Of a DNA stretch of 22,974 bases, positions 1 through 6,517 are shown piece by piece. The translations under genes and the position numbers were made by a program. This stretch comes from WAPX01 sp964622075 (GTDB taxonomy: Archaea > Halobacteriota > Archaeoglobi > Archaeoglobales > Archaeoglobaceae), in NCBI GenBank assembly GCA_964622075.1, contig CAZUMR010000055.1, forward strand, positions 1 through 22,974, given 5' to 3'. Each line of letters starts with the position of its first letter. Within the stretch, counting starts at the first letter, position 1. The notes under the pieces were generated by a model. The model saw only the letters and a program-made list of their open reading frames with translations, did not search any database and had not been told where the DNA came from.

Positions 1-288
1 AAAACACCTTTCTGCACAGAGGAGCGGGACTTTAACGTTCACGTTAAATCAGGAAATCAGAAGCCCTCTACTCCAGCTTCAACTCCTTCTCCAACCTCTT
101 CTCCAGCCCACTCTCCAGCCTCCTCTTCAACCCCCTCTCCAACCCCCTCTCCAGCCTCCTCTCAATCCACCACATCTACCCGATCCACTGCCGTTCAACC
201 CACAACCACAAAACACAGGAAGACTCCCGGGTTCGAGGTGCTTTTAGCTGTCCTGTCACTCCTGCTTGCACTGAGGAGAAGGCTTTAG
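1..288 (+). CDS. Cell-surface protein, C-terminal fragment with PGF-CTERM sorting signal
   Basis: The reading frame is open from base 1 and ends with TAG at 286-288, leaving the last 95 residues of a protein whose start lies outside the window. After about 20 ordinary residues comes a roughly 50-residue stalk of almost only Ser, Thr, Pro and Ala, typical of an O-glycosylated spacer. It ends with Pro-Gly-Phe, a hydrophobic stretch (EVLLAVLSLLLAL) and a short basic end (RRRL). That is the PGF-CTERM tripartite signal, which in known families is processed by archaeosortase A with attachment of a lipid anchor. The protein is therefore probably an exported surface glycoprotein. Its functional domain cannot be known from this fragment. 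A T-rich tract follows the stop. Confidence 0.85.
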   Translation, partial: KTPFCTEERDFNVHVKSGNQKPSTPASTPSPTSSPAHSPASSSTPSPTPSPASSQSTTSTRSTAVQPTTTKHRKTPGFEVLLAVLSLLLALRRRL

Positions 289-296
289 TTTGCTGG

Positions 297-345
297 TTTT
301 TTGTTTTTTTGTTTTTTGTTTTATTTTGTTTTTTTTAAATATCTT
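297..345 (+). terminator. T-rich transcription terminator of the surface-protein gene
   Basis: Just after the PGF-CTERM gene there is a run of T blocks separated by single G or A residues, with no strong hairpin. Oligo-T tracts like this are the usual intrinsic termination signal in archaea. The rest of the gap up to 430 holds no recognisable gene. Confidence 0.6.
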
Positions 346-432
346 CTAAATTATTATTATACATTAAACAATCCAACATAAAATAACCCGACAGACCATC
401 AGGAAAAAAGATCTGTCAGACTGGGAAACTAA

Positions 433-448
433 AAAGAAATTTATATCC
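433..448 (+). promoter_or_regulatory. TATA box and BRE of the CimA/LeuA-type gene
   Basis: An A-rich BRE-like stretch precedes the TATA element tttatatc (440-447). It is centred about 25 bp before the ATG at 468, so transcription should begin at or next to the start codon. No Shine-Dalgarno sequence is present, which fits a leaderless message. Confidence 0.65.
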
Positions 449-467
449 ATGCTAAAGCAGTACAAGC

Positions 468-1949
468 ATGCCACAAAAAGTGAAAGTGCTCGACACAACC
501 CTGAGAGATGGAGAACAGACTCCCGGCCTGAGCCTCAGCATAGAACAAAAGAAGATGATAGCTGAGGCTCTTGACAAGCTGGGAGTGGATATTATAGAGG
601 CCGGAACGGCAATAGCTTCGAAGGGAGAATTTGAGGCAATTAAGGAGATTTCCTCCCTTGGTTTGAATGCTGAAATTTGCAGCTTCTGCAGGATTAAGGA
701 TGTGGATATTGATGCCGCAGCAGATGCTGGGGCCGATTCAATCTTCATGGTCGCTCCTTCATCACCCATTCACATTTCAACCAAGTTTCCCGGCAAGAGT
801 GAGGATGATGTCATCGAAATGTCCGTTCATGCAATTGAGTACGCCAAGGAAAGAGGACTGACAGTGGAATTTGGTGGCGAAGATGCCTCAAGAGCCAATC
901 TTGACTTTATAAAACGGCTCTACAAGGCTGCAATAGATGCAGGAGCTGACAGGCTGACGTATACAGATACCGTCGGAGTCATGACTCCGGAGAGGTGCGA
1001 AAGTGTAATGAGAGAACTCAGGAAGGAATTCAGGGATGTGGATCTTGCAATACACTGCCACGACGACTTTGGACTTGCCACAGCTAACACAGTTTTTGGT
1101 GTTAAGGGTGGGGCCAATGAAATTCACGTAACAGTAAACGGTCTGGGAGAGAGAGCTGGAAACGCTGCTCTTGAAGAAGTCGTCATGACTCTTGAGGTTT
1201 TTTACGGCGTTGATACGGGAATAAACCTCAAAAGAATATACAGGACTGCAAAACTCGTAGAAAAAGTAACGGGTATATCTATCCCGCCAAACAAGGCAAT
1301 AGTCGGTGAGAATGCATTCACTCACGAAAGCGGCATACATACATCGGCCATTCTGAAAAATGCCTCAGCTTACGAACCGATAACTCCTGAAATGGTTGGC
1401 AGAGAGAGGCACCTTGTCCTTGGAAAGCACGCTGGCAGAGCAAGTGTTGAAGCTGTGATGAAAGAGCTTGGTTACAAGGCTACAAAAGAGCAGATGGCAG
1501 AAATCCTGAAGAGGATAAAGGAACTTGGAGACAGAGGCAAAACAGTTACGGATGCGGATGTGAGAACGATAATAGAAACTGTCCTTCAGATCAAAAGGGA
1601 AAAGAAGGTTATTCTGGAAGATCTCTCGATAGTCAGCGGTATGAACGTTATGCCTACGGCAAGTGTGAAGCTAAGGATAAACGGCAGGGAGATAATCGAG
1701 GCCGCCGTTGGTACTGGTCCCGTAGATGCGGCAATAAATGCCATAAAGAAAGGTGTAAAGGAGTTCGGAGATATAGAACTCGTGAGTTACAGGGTCGATG
1801 CGATAACAGGAGGAACGGATGCCCTTGTTGATGTGATAGTCCAGCTGAGAAGGGGAAACAAGGTCGTGACTGCAAGAGGTGCGAGAACGGACATAATCAT
1901 GGCATCAGTAGAGGCGATGATGGAAGGACTCAATATGCTGATCTGTTAG
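468..1949 (+). CDS. cimA: (R)-citramalate synthase / 2-isopropylmalate synthase family protein
   Basis: A 493-residue enzyme of the HMGL/DRE-TIM family. It condenses acetyl-CoA with a 2-oxo acid, either pyruvate (citramalate, isoleucine route) or 2-oxoisovalerate (leucine route). Visible features are the DTTLRDGEQTPG motif at residues 9-20 with catalytic Arg13 and metal ligand Asp14, the HCHDDFG metal-binding motif (His196, His198), a GxGERAGNA segment, and a C-terminal LeuA-dimer regulatory domain from about residue 380 ending in a GPVDAAINA...GGTDAL pattern. Length and overall motif pattern resemble the archaeal CimA of Methanocaldococcus as I recall it, but CimA and LeuA cannot be separated reliably by eye, so the symbol is tentative. 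The gene is monocistronic: own promoter upstream, long pyrimidine tract downstream. Confidence 0.85.
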   Translation: MPQKVKVLDTTLRDGEQTPGLSLSIEQKKMIAEALDKLGVDIIEAGTAIASKGEFEAIKEISSLGLNAEICSFCRIKDVDIDAAADAGADSIFMVAPSSPIHISTKFPGKSEDDVIEMSVHAIEYAKERGLTVEFGGEDASRANLDFIKRLYKAAIDAGADRLTYTDTVGVMTPERCESVMRELRKEFRDVDLAIHCHDDFGLATANTVFGVKGGANEIHVTVNGLGERAGNAALEEVVMTLEVFYGVDTGINLKRIYRTAKLVEKVTGISIPPNKAIVGENAFTHESGIHTSAILKNASAYEPITPEMVGRERHLVLGKHAGRASVEAVMKELGYKATKEQMAEILKRIKELGDRGKTVTDADVRTIIETVLQIKREKKVILEDLSIVSGMNVMPTASVKLRINGREIIEAAVGTGPVDAAINAIKKGVKEFGDIELVSYRVDAITGGTDALVDVIVQLRRGNKVVTARGARTDIIMASVEAMMEGLNMLIC

Positions 1950-2030
1950 TTTATTTTTCCCCTTTTCCTCTTTCCCTTTTCCCTTTGTCCTCTCTTCTCC
2001 TTTCATTTTGTTTTACCGTTTTTTCTTTTA
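1950..2030 (+). terminator. Long pyrimidine tract, terminator
   Basis: Directly after the stop codon there are about 80 bases of nearly pure C and T on the plus strand, with several runs of four to six T. This fits archaeal oligo-T termination and separates the synthase gene from the next gene. Confidence 0.55.
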
Positions 2031-2086
2031 GGAGTTCATCAGCCAGTCTTCCTAATTGAGTCTAATTATCTGGATTGAATGACAAA

Positions 2087-2098
2087 AAATTTTTACAT
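2087..2098 (+). promoter_or_regulatory. TATA-like element of the Fe-S protein gene
   Basis: The A/T-rich segment aaaatttttaca lies about 28 bp before the ATG at 2122, with no Shine-Dalgarno sequence between them. It suggests another leaderless or near-leaderless transcript. Confidence 0.45.
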
Positions 2099-2121
2099 CC
2101 TGCCCCACATTTCTAAACTGG

Positions 2122-2652
2122 ATGGGAGTTATCAGGGAAGTGTCAGTCTGTATAGGAGATCCAGAAAAGCTGAGAGTAATAGGAAAAGTTGATGAAACTC
2201 TTGATGAAGAATTGCTGCCTCTGCTTGCAAGAGTTCTGAAAGGAGGTTTCGTAAAAACCCAGAATTTCGTCACGTTCAGGATGGGCATGAGCTTTATAAC
2301 AGTCTATCCCGACGGACACGTTGGAATGACGATGGTGGAGGATGAAAACGAGGCTCTGAAAATTCTGGAGTATGTGGAGGCGAAAATCAGGTATGTTAAA
2401 GAAAACGGGGATAAAATCAGGGCAAAAAACACACCGGTTAAAGTAAATGTTCTCGAAATTTACAAGCTCCTCCCGAAAACGAACTGTGGGATGTGCGGGG
2501 AGAAAACGTGCATGGCCTTTGCTCTAAAGCTGACGACGGGAAGTAAGGAGCTGAGTGAATGCAAGCCCCTGATGCTGGAAGGTAAGTATATCAGGCAGAG
2601 AGAATCTCTGATATCGCTCCTGACTTCCATGGGGATTGACGTTTATCTGTAA
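2122..2652 (+). CDS. Small iron-sulfur protein with PF04060-type (Fe-S) domain
   Basis: A 176-residue soluble protein. Residues 117-150 carry the pattern LPKTNCGMCGEKTC followed by a fourth cysteine (Cys122, Cys125, Cys130, Cys147). This spacing is the putative [4Fe-4S] domain also found in the large corrinoid protein of CO dehydrogenase/acetyl-CoA synthase and in some RnfB-like proteins. The N-terminal 110 residues are an alpha/beta domain that I do not recognise. No catalytic partner lies beside it, since its neighbours are a synthase and a GTPase, so its role is unknown; electron transfer or a corrinoid-linked role would be speculation. The last codons and stop are duplicated in tandem just downstream (2640-2673). 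Confidence 0.75.
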   Translation: MGVIREVSVCIGDPEKLRVIGKVDETLDEELLPLLARVLKGGFVKTQNFVTFRMGMSFITVYPDGHVGMTMVEDENEALKILEYVEAKIRYVKENGDKIRAKNTPVKVNVLEIYKLLPKTNCGMCGEKTCMAFALKLTTGSKELSECKPLMLEGKYIRQRESLISLLTSMGIDVYL

Positions 2653-2673
2653 TTGTATAGCGTTTATCTGTAA
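2640..2673 (+). repeat. Tandem duplication copying the gene end and stop codon
   Basis: The 13-bp sequence cgtttatctgtaa occurs at 2640-2652, where it encodes the last residues and TAA of the Fe-S protein, and again at 2661-2673. The copies are offset by 21 bp, so the second TAA is in frame with the first. Confidence 0.8.
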
Positions 2674-2756
2674 ATTGTTATATCACATTGTATACATCAC
2701 ATACACCGCCTCATCTTTAAGGATTGCTCTTCAAGAATTACATCAGCCGGGCATCA

Positions 2757-2784
2757 GAAAATCCGTAAAGGAAAATCCGTAAAG
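2757..2784. repeat. Perfect 14-bp tandem repeat ahead of the GTPase gene
   Basis: The unit gaaaatccgtaaag occurs twice back to back (2757-2770 and 2771-2784), ending at the weak A/T promoter element for the start at 2813. The rest of the 160-bp gap (2653-2812) holds no gene. Confidence 0.85.
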
Positions 2785-2812
2785 AATAAATTCTTTCAAA
2801 TTTACTTTCACC

Positions 2813-4390
2813 GTGCCCGTGAGTGCAAGACTGCTCTCCCTTGTGAGAAGGGGAGAGGGCGAAAATGTAGAATTCAAGGAATTCCTGAATTCGTACCACC
2901 TGAGAGAGGGCAGGTTTCAGTCTCTTGCATGTCAGATGAGCCACAGACTTATAATGGGGAGAGGGAAGGCAATATACGTTATTGGTGTTTCTGATAGCGG
3001 GGAGCTGAAGGGAATAAGTGAGGAAGCGTTTGAAGAAACGTTAAACGTTCTTGAAAAACTTGCATGCGAGGTAGGAGCTTTTCTCAGTTCAGTCGAGACG
3101 TTTAAGGTTGGAGAGGGACTTGTTGGAATAGTGGAAATCCAGAAAAAAAGGGAGGGCAAGGAGAGAATTCTGATAGGCACAGCAGGGCACGTTGATCATG
3201 GAAAGTCCACCCTTGTCGGATGTTTGATAACCGGAAAGGCTGACGATGGAGATGGTGCAACAAGGATATACCTTGACGTGCTGAAACACGAAATAGAGAG
3301 GGGATTGAGTGCAGACCTCAGCTTTGCAGTTCTCGGTTTTAAAAACGGAAAACCCATAAGAATGAAGAATCCTTTAAACAAGAGGGAAAAGGCCGAGGTC
3401 GTGGAGAAAGCTGAAAAACTTGTATCTTTTGTCGATACAGTTGGACACGAGCCGTGGCTCAGAACGACGATAAGGGGATTGCTCGGGCAGAAAATAGACT
3501 ACGGATTGCTCGTTGTGGCTGCGAACGATGGAATAATGAGGACGACGAAAGAGCATCTTGGCATAATGCTTGCCATGGATTTGCCCGTTGTTATTGCGGT
3601 AACTAAGTCAGACATGGTTGGAGAGGAGAGAGTCAGGGAAGTTCTCTCGTCCCTTTCAGCTCTTCTCAGAAGCGTTGGCAGAGTTCCCTATGTCGTCAGG
3701 AGTATGGAAGATGCTGTAAAAGCTTCCAATCTCGTGCACTCAAGGCCAGTCGTCCCGATAATCGTAACCTCTGCCCTAACTCTTGAGGGGTATGATCTGC
3801 TTGAACGGTTGCTTTACACTCTCAAGCCGAGGAAGAGGGCAAGGGATGACTTCCTAATGTACATAGACAGGCTCTACAGAGTTAGCGGAGTTGGAACTGT
3901 CGTGAGCGGATGCGTCAGGTCGGGAGAGGTCAGGGAGGGAGAGGAAGTTTACATAGGCCCGTTTCACGACGGTTCTTTCAGAAAGGTAAGAGTCCAGAGC
4001 ATGGAGATGCACTACTACAGAGTTGAAAAGGCGGAGGCTGGGGATATAGTAGGAATAGCAATCAAACCCGTGGAGTTTGAAGAGCTAAGGAGGGGAATGG
4101 TGCTCTCGAAAAAAGAGCCGAAAGCGGTCTGGGAGTTCGAGGCGAACGTTATCGTTTTCTCACACCCGACAAGGATAAGGAAAGGTTATGAGCCCGTAAT
4201 TCACGTGGAAACAATCGCGGAAACTGTTGTTTTCAGAGACATGGACAGGGATTACCTCAAGGCAGGAGACAGAGGAAAAGTGAGAATTCGCTTCAAGTAC
4301 AATCCCCACTACGTCTTCGAAGGACAGAAGTTCATATTCAGAGAAGGCAGAAGTAAGGGCGTCGGTGAAATCGTTAGAGTTCTCTCCTGA
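2813..4390 (+). CDS. GTPBP1-like translational GTPase
   Basis: A 525-residue GTPase of the EF-Tu/EF-1alpha superfamily, closest in design to the GTPBP1/GTPBP2 group found in eukaryotes and archaea. Residues 15-110 form the group's N-terminal domain (pattern ENVEFKE...GKAIYVIGVSDSGELKG). The G domain follows: P-loop GTAGHVDHGKST (122-133), switch I around RGLSADLSF, DTVGHE (208-213) and the TKSD specificity motif (264-267), with Thr replacing the usual Asn as in this group. Two beta-barrel domains complete the C-terminus. By family it acts on ribosomes or mRNA turnover; the archaeal role is not established. The start is GTG at 2813; an in-frame GTG at 2819 is an alternative. It is a single gene with its own weak promoter. 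Confidence 0.88.
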   Translation: MPVSARLLSLVRRGEGENVEFKEFLNSYHLREGRFQSLACQMSHRLIMGRGKAIYVIGVSDSGELKGISEEAFEETLNVLEKLACEVGAFLSSVETFKVGEGLVGIVEIQKKREGKERILIGTAGHVDHGKSTLVGCLITGKADDGDGATRIYLDVLKHEIERGLSADLSFAVLGFKNGKPIRMKNPLNKREKAEVVEKAEKLVSFVDTVGHEPWLRTTIRGLLGQKIDYGLLVVAANDGIMRTTKEHLGIMLAMDLPVVIAVTKSDMVGEERVREVLSSLSALLRSVGRVPYVVRSMEDAVKASNLVHSRPVVPIIVTSALTLEGYDLLERLLYTLKPRKRARDDFLMYIDRLYRVSGVGTVVSGCVRSGEVREGEEVYIGPFHDGSFRKVRVQSMEMHYYRVEKAEAGDIVGIAIKPVEFEELRRGMVLSKKEPKAVWEFEANVIVFSHPTRIRKGYEPVIHVETIAETVVFRDMDRDYLKAGDRGKVRIRFKYNPHYVFEGQKFIFREGRSKGVGEIVRVLS

Positions 4391-4445
4391 CAGTTTTAGT
4401 TATCGTCTTAACAATTTAAAAGGCGGATAAACTAAAAACAAAACA

Positions 4446-4456
4446 TTAATATATTT
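4446..4456 (+). promoter_or_regulatory. TATA box of the DUF72 gene
   Basis: The element ttaatatattt is centred 25 bp before the ATG at 4476, without a Shine-Dalgarno sequence, so the message is probably leaderless. Confidence 0.6.
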
Positions 4457-4475
4457 CGACTCAAAGTGTGCGTGG

Positions 4476-5225
4476 ATGAAAGTGGGCTGCTGCGGCTTCT
4501 GCACGGCCATGGACAGCTACTTCAGAAAGTATCCCGTAATTGAAATCCAGAAAACTTTCTACAAGCCACCAAAACCTGAAACTGCAAGGAAGTGGAGAAG
4601 CAGGGCTGATGAGATAAATCCAGACTTCGAGTTTACGGTTAAGGCATGGCAGGTAATAACCCACCCTCCCGGCAGCCCGACTTACAGAAAGGCCGGAATA
4701 AAACCGAAAAACTGTGGCTACTTCAGACTTACCGAGACAGTTATAGAAGCATGGGAAGTAACGAGGACGATAGCCGACATACTAAGGGCGAAGGTGATCG
4801 TTTTTCAGACGCCACCATCTTTCAGGGATAACAGGGAAAATCTGGCGAGAGCCAAACAGTTCTTCTCCACAATAGGCAGGACAAAGTACATTCTCGTATG
4901 GGAGCCAAGAGGATGGAGTGAGGAGAGTATCAGGGAGGTCTGTGAGGAGACGGGAGTAATTCACTGTGTCGATCCATTCATATCAGATCCCGTGACGGAG
5001 GATTTCACGTACCTTAGACTTCACGGATTCGGGCTCGGAAGCAGAAACGGTGCAATGGGTAAGCTGAACTACAGACATGTTTACACCGATGAGGAGCTGA
5101 GATGGCTGCTTGAATACGTGGAAAAACGCTCATCCGATGTTTACGTGATGTTCAACAACACCAACATGTGCAAAGATGCTGAAAGATTCATGGAGCTCAT
5201 GTCAAGACAGAGGTTGAGCCACTGA
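4476..5225 (+). CDS. DUF72 (YecE-like) family protein
   Basis: A 249-residue protein of the DUF72 family, which adopts a TIM-barrel fold and has no proven reaction. It opens with VGCCGFC (residues 3-9), the archaeal counterpart of the VGTSGW opening in bacterial members. This is followed by the VIEIQKTFYKPP strand-loop, FEFTVKAWQVITH, VFQTPPSF, LVWEPRGW, YLRLHGFG and a VMFNNT motif, all characteristic of the family in the right order. The cluster of three cysteines at residues 5, 6 and 9 could bind metal, but this is not shown for the family. The gene ends seven bases before the convergent ACT-domain gene. Confidence 0.85.
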   Translation: MKVGCCGFCTAMDSYFRKYPVIEIQKTFYKPPKPETARKWRSRADEINPDFEFTVKAWQVITHPPGSPTYRKAGIKPKNCGYFRLTETVIEAWEVTRTIADILRAKVIVFQTPPSFRDNRENLARAKQFFSTIGRTKYILVWEPRGWSEESIREVCEETGVIHCVDPFISDPVTEDFTYLRLHGFGLGSRNGAMGKLNYRHVYTDEELRWLLEYVEKRSSDVYVMFNNTNMCKDAERFMELMSRQRLSH

Positions 5226-5232
5226 TTTACGA

Positions 5233-5730
5233 TTAGCTTATCACGATTTTTTCCACGCCGTCAACCTCAAGAAACTCATCCACAAGCTTCCCCGGAATTT
5301 TTGTGTCCGTTACAACTGTCAGCTTTGATTCCACGCTTATTTCCGGATCCTCGCCAAGTATGTACCTGATTGATATTCCTTCCCTTGCAAGTATTCCCGC
5401 TATTGCAGCAACTATCCCCACTTTCTGACTCTCGGCATAAACTTCGAGCACACCGCAGCCCATAATCCTCGCAACTTCGGCTATGTTCGCAACGGGTTTT
5501 AAAGCCGAAAATACTTTCCTCAGTTCCTCATCGCTCTCTATGTTCTGTATGGCTGAGATGACGACCTTTCTATCAACACCAATTGCTTCTGCTATTTTGG
5601 CAGGAACGAGCTCTATATCTCCACAATAAGCCTTTCCACCTTTAACGCTTATTCCAAGCCTTAGAAACTCCCTTGCAACTGCTATCTGAGATGGATACCT
5701 CTCGAACTTTTCGACTATTTTCCCCCACAT
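5233..5730 (-). CDS. ACT-domain regulator of amino acid metabolism (COG2150-like)
   Basis: A 165-residue protein starting MWGKIVEKF. The first ~90 residues form a helix-turn-helix-like region (SQIAVAREFLRLGI, then PAKIAEAIGVDRKVVISAI). The last ~75 residues form an ACT domain (VLEVYAESQKVGIVAAIAGILAREGISIRYILGED), a fold that usually senses amino acids. This arrangement matches the archaeal family annotated as predicted regulators of amino acid metabolism; the ligand and targets are unknown. The reading frame extends 20 residues upstream, but a TATA element at 5753-5761 is centred 27 bp before the ATG at 5730, which supports the shorter start. It is divergent from kptA and convergent with the DUF72 gene. 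Confidence 0.78.
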   Translation of the reverse strand: MWGKIVEKFERYPSQIAVAREFLRLGISVKGGKAYCGDIELVPAKIAEAIGVDRKVVISAIQNIESDEELRKVFSALKPVANIAEVARIMGCGVLEVYAESQKVGIVAAIAGILAREGISIRYILGEDPEISVESKLTVVTDTKIPGKLVDEFLEVDGVEKIVIS

Positions 5731-5752
5731 TACTTGACGTGGCTTGCTGAAA

Positions 5753-5800
5753 AGTAATATTGCTTTCGCTCCCTTGCTGTGAACGTACAACGTTAAAATA
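5753..5800. promoter_or_regulatory. Divergent promoters of the ACT regulator and kptA
   Basis: A minus-strand TATA-like element (aatattact, from 5753-5761) lies 27 bp ahead of the regulator's ATG at 5730. A plus-strand element (ttaaaata, 5793-5800) lies about 25 bp ahead of the kptA start at 5821/5827. The 30 bp between them include the palindrome aacgtt (5789-5794). Confidence 0.55.
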
Positions 5801-5820
5801 CTCTTAGGTTAGGAAATGAG

Positions 5821-6375
5821 GTGGAGATGAGGGTGGAGAAGGAGAGGGTAAGCAAGTTCATGAGCGGTTTGCTCAGGCACTTTCCCTATAAGTTCGGAGT
5901 CAAAGTTGACGATTACGGGTGGGCAAGGATTGACGATGTTGTGAGAGCTGTAGCTGAAAAATATTCTATGGCTTACGGGGAAGCAGAGAGACTAATTCGT
6001 GCAATCGTTGAGGATGACCCCAAGGGGAGGTTTGAGATAAGGGGCGAGTTAATAAGAGCAAGATACGGGCACAGCATAGATGTTAACACAGGGTGGAGTG
6101 AGGAGGGAGAGATACCACCCGTGCTGTATCACGGAACGAGCAGGAAGGCTCTGAAGTCAATACTGGAGAAAGGCCTGTTACCAATGAAGAGAAAGGAAGT
6201 ACACTTAAGCGAAAGTTTTAAAGATGCTGTTGAAGTCGGGAGGAGATACGACCCGAATCCTGTAGTGCTCAAAATAAACGCCAAAAAAATGGTGGAGGAC
6301 GGGTTCGAAATACGGAGGAAAGGTCGGGTGCTTACGACAGATTACGTACCTCCCAAGTATATAAGGGTAGCTTAA
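5821..6375 (+). CDS. kptA: RNA 2'-phosphotransferase (Tpt1/KptA)
   Basis: A 184-residue member of the Tpt1/KptA family. It transfers an internal RNA 2'-phosphate to NAD+, giving ADP-ribose 1'',2''-cyclic phosphate and nicotinamide. The catalytic set of the family is visible: Arg19-His20 in LLRHFP, Arg79 in IRARYGHS, and Arg124 just before the VHLS motif, plus the NAD-binding YHGT motif (103-106). The N-terminal winged helix (residues 1-90) and C-terminal ART-like domain are both complete. The start is GTG at 5821, with an in-frame ATG two codons later (5827); promoter spacing fits either. In yeast the enzyme finishes tRNA splicing; archaea do not use that pathway, so its cellular substrate here is uncertain. 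Confidence 0.93.
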   Translation: MEMRVEKERVSKFMSGLLRHFPYKFGVKVDDYGWARIDDVVRAVAEKYSMAYGEAERLIRAIVEDDPKGRFEIRGELIRARYGHSIDVNTGWSEEGEIPPVLYHGTSRKALKSILEKGLLPMKRKEVHLSESFKDAVEVGRRYDPNPVVLKINAKKMVEDGFEIRRKGRVLTTDYVPPKYIRVA

Positions 6376-6449
6376 TTTTTCACGTCCTAATCATAATTAT
6401 CAGGGATGCGTTCCCCTTAATTCTGTTAGCACAACCGGCAAACCATGGA

Positions 6450-6490
6450 GTATCAACAGTGTTCTGTTACCGATACTATCTTATACCTTA
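6450..6490 (+). promoter_or_regulatory. Promoter of the ABC export operon with an upstream inverted repeat
   Basis: The TATA element cttatacctt (6480-6489) lies about 33 bp before the ATG at 6518, implying a leader of roughly eight bases. Immediately upstream is an interrupted inverted repeat: gtatcaacag (6450-6459), loop tgtt, then ctgtt (6464-6468), a three-base bulge and gatac (6472-6476). Its position next to the BRE/TATA region suits a regulator site, though this is inferred. The remainder of the gap from 6376 holds no gene. Confidence 0.45.
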
Positions 6491-6517
6491 AACAATTTCA
6501 GGCAAAATGGGGTCATC

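Noticed and set aside
2757..2784. Possible regulator-binding iteron pair
   Set aside because: Only two units with no symmetry, and similar tandem duplications occur in many gaps here, so slippage is the simpler explanation.
2932..3556. Several 60-82 codon minus-strand frames inside the GTPase gene
   Set aside because: Short antisense frames without start signals, inside a conserved gene.
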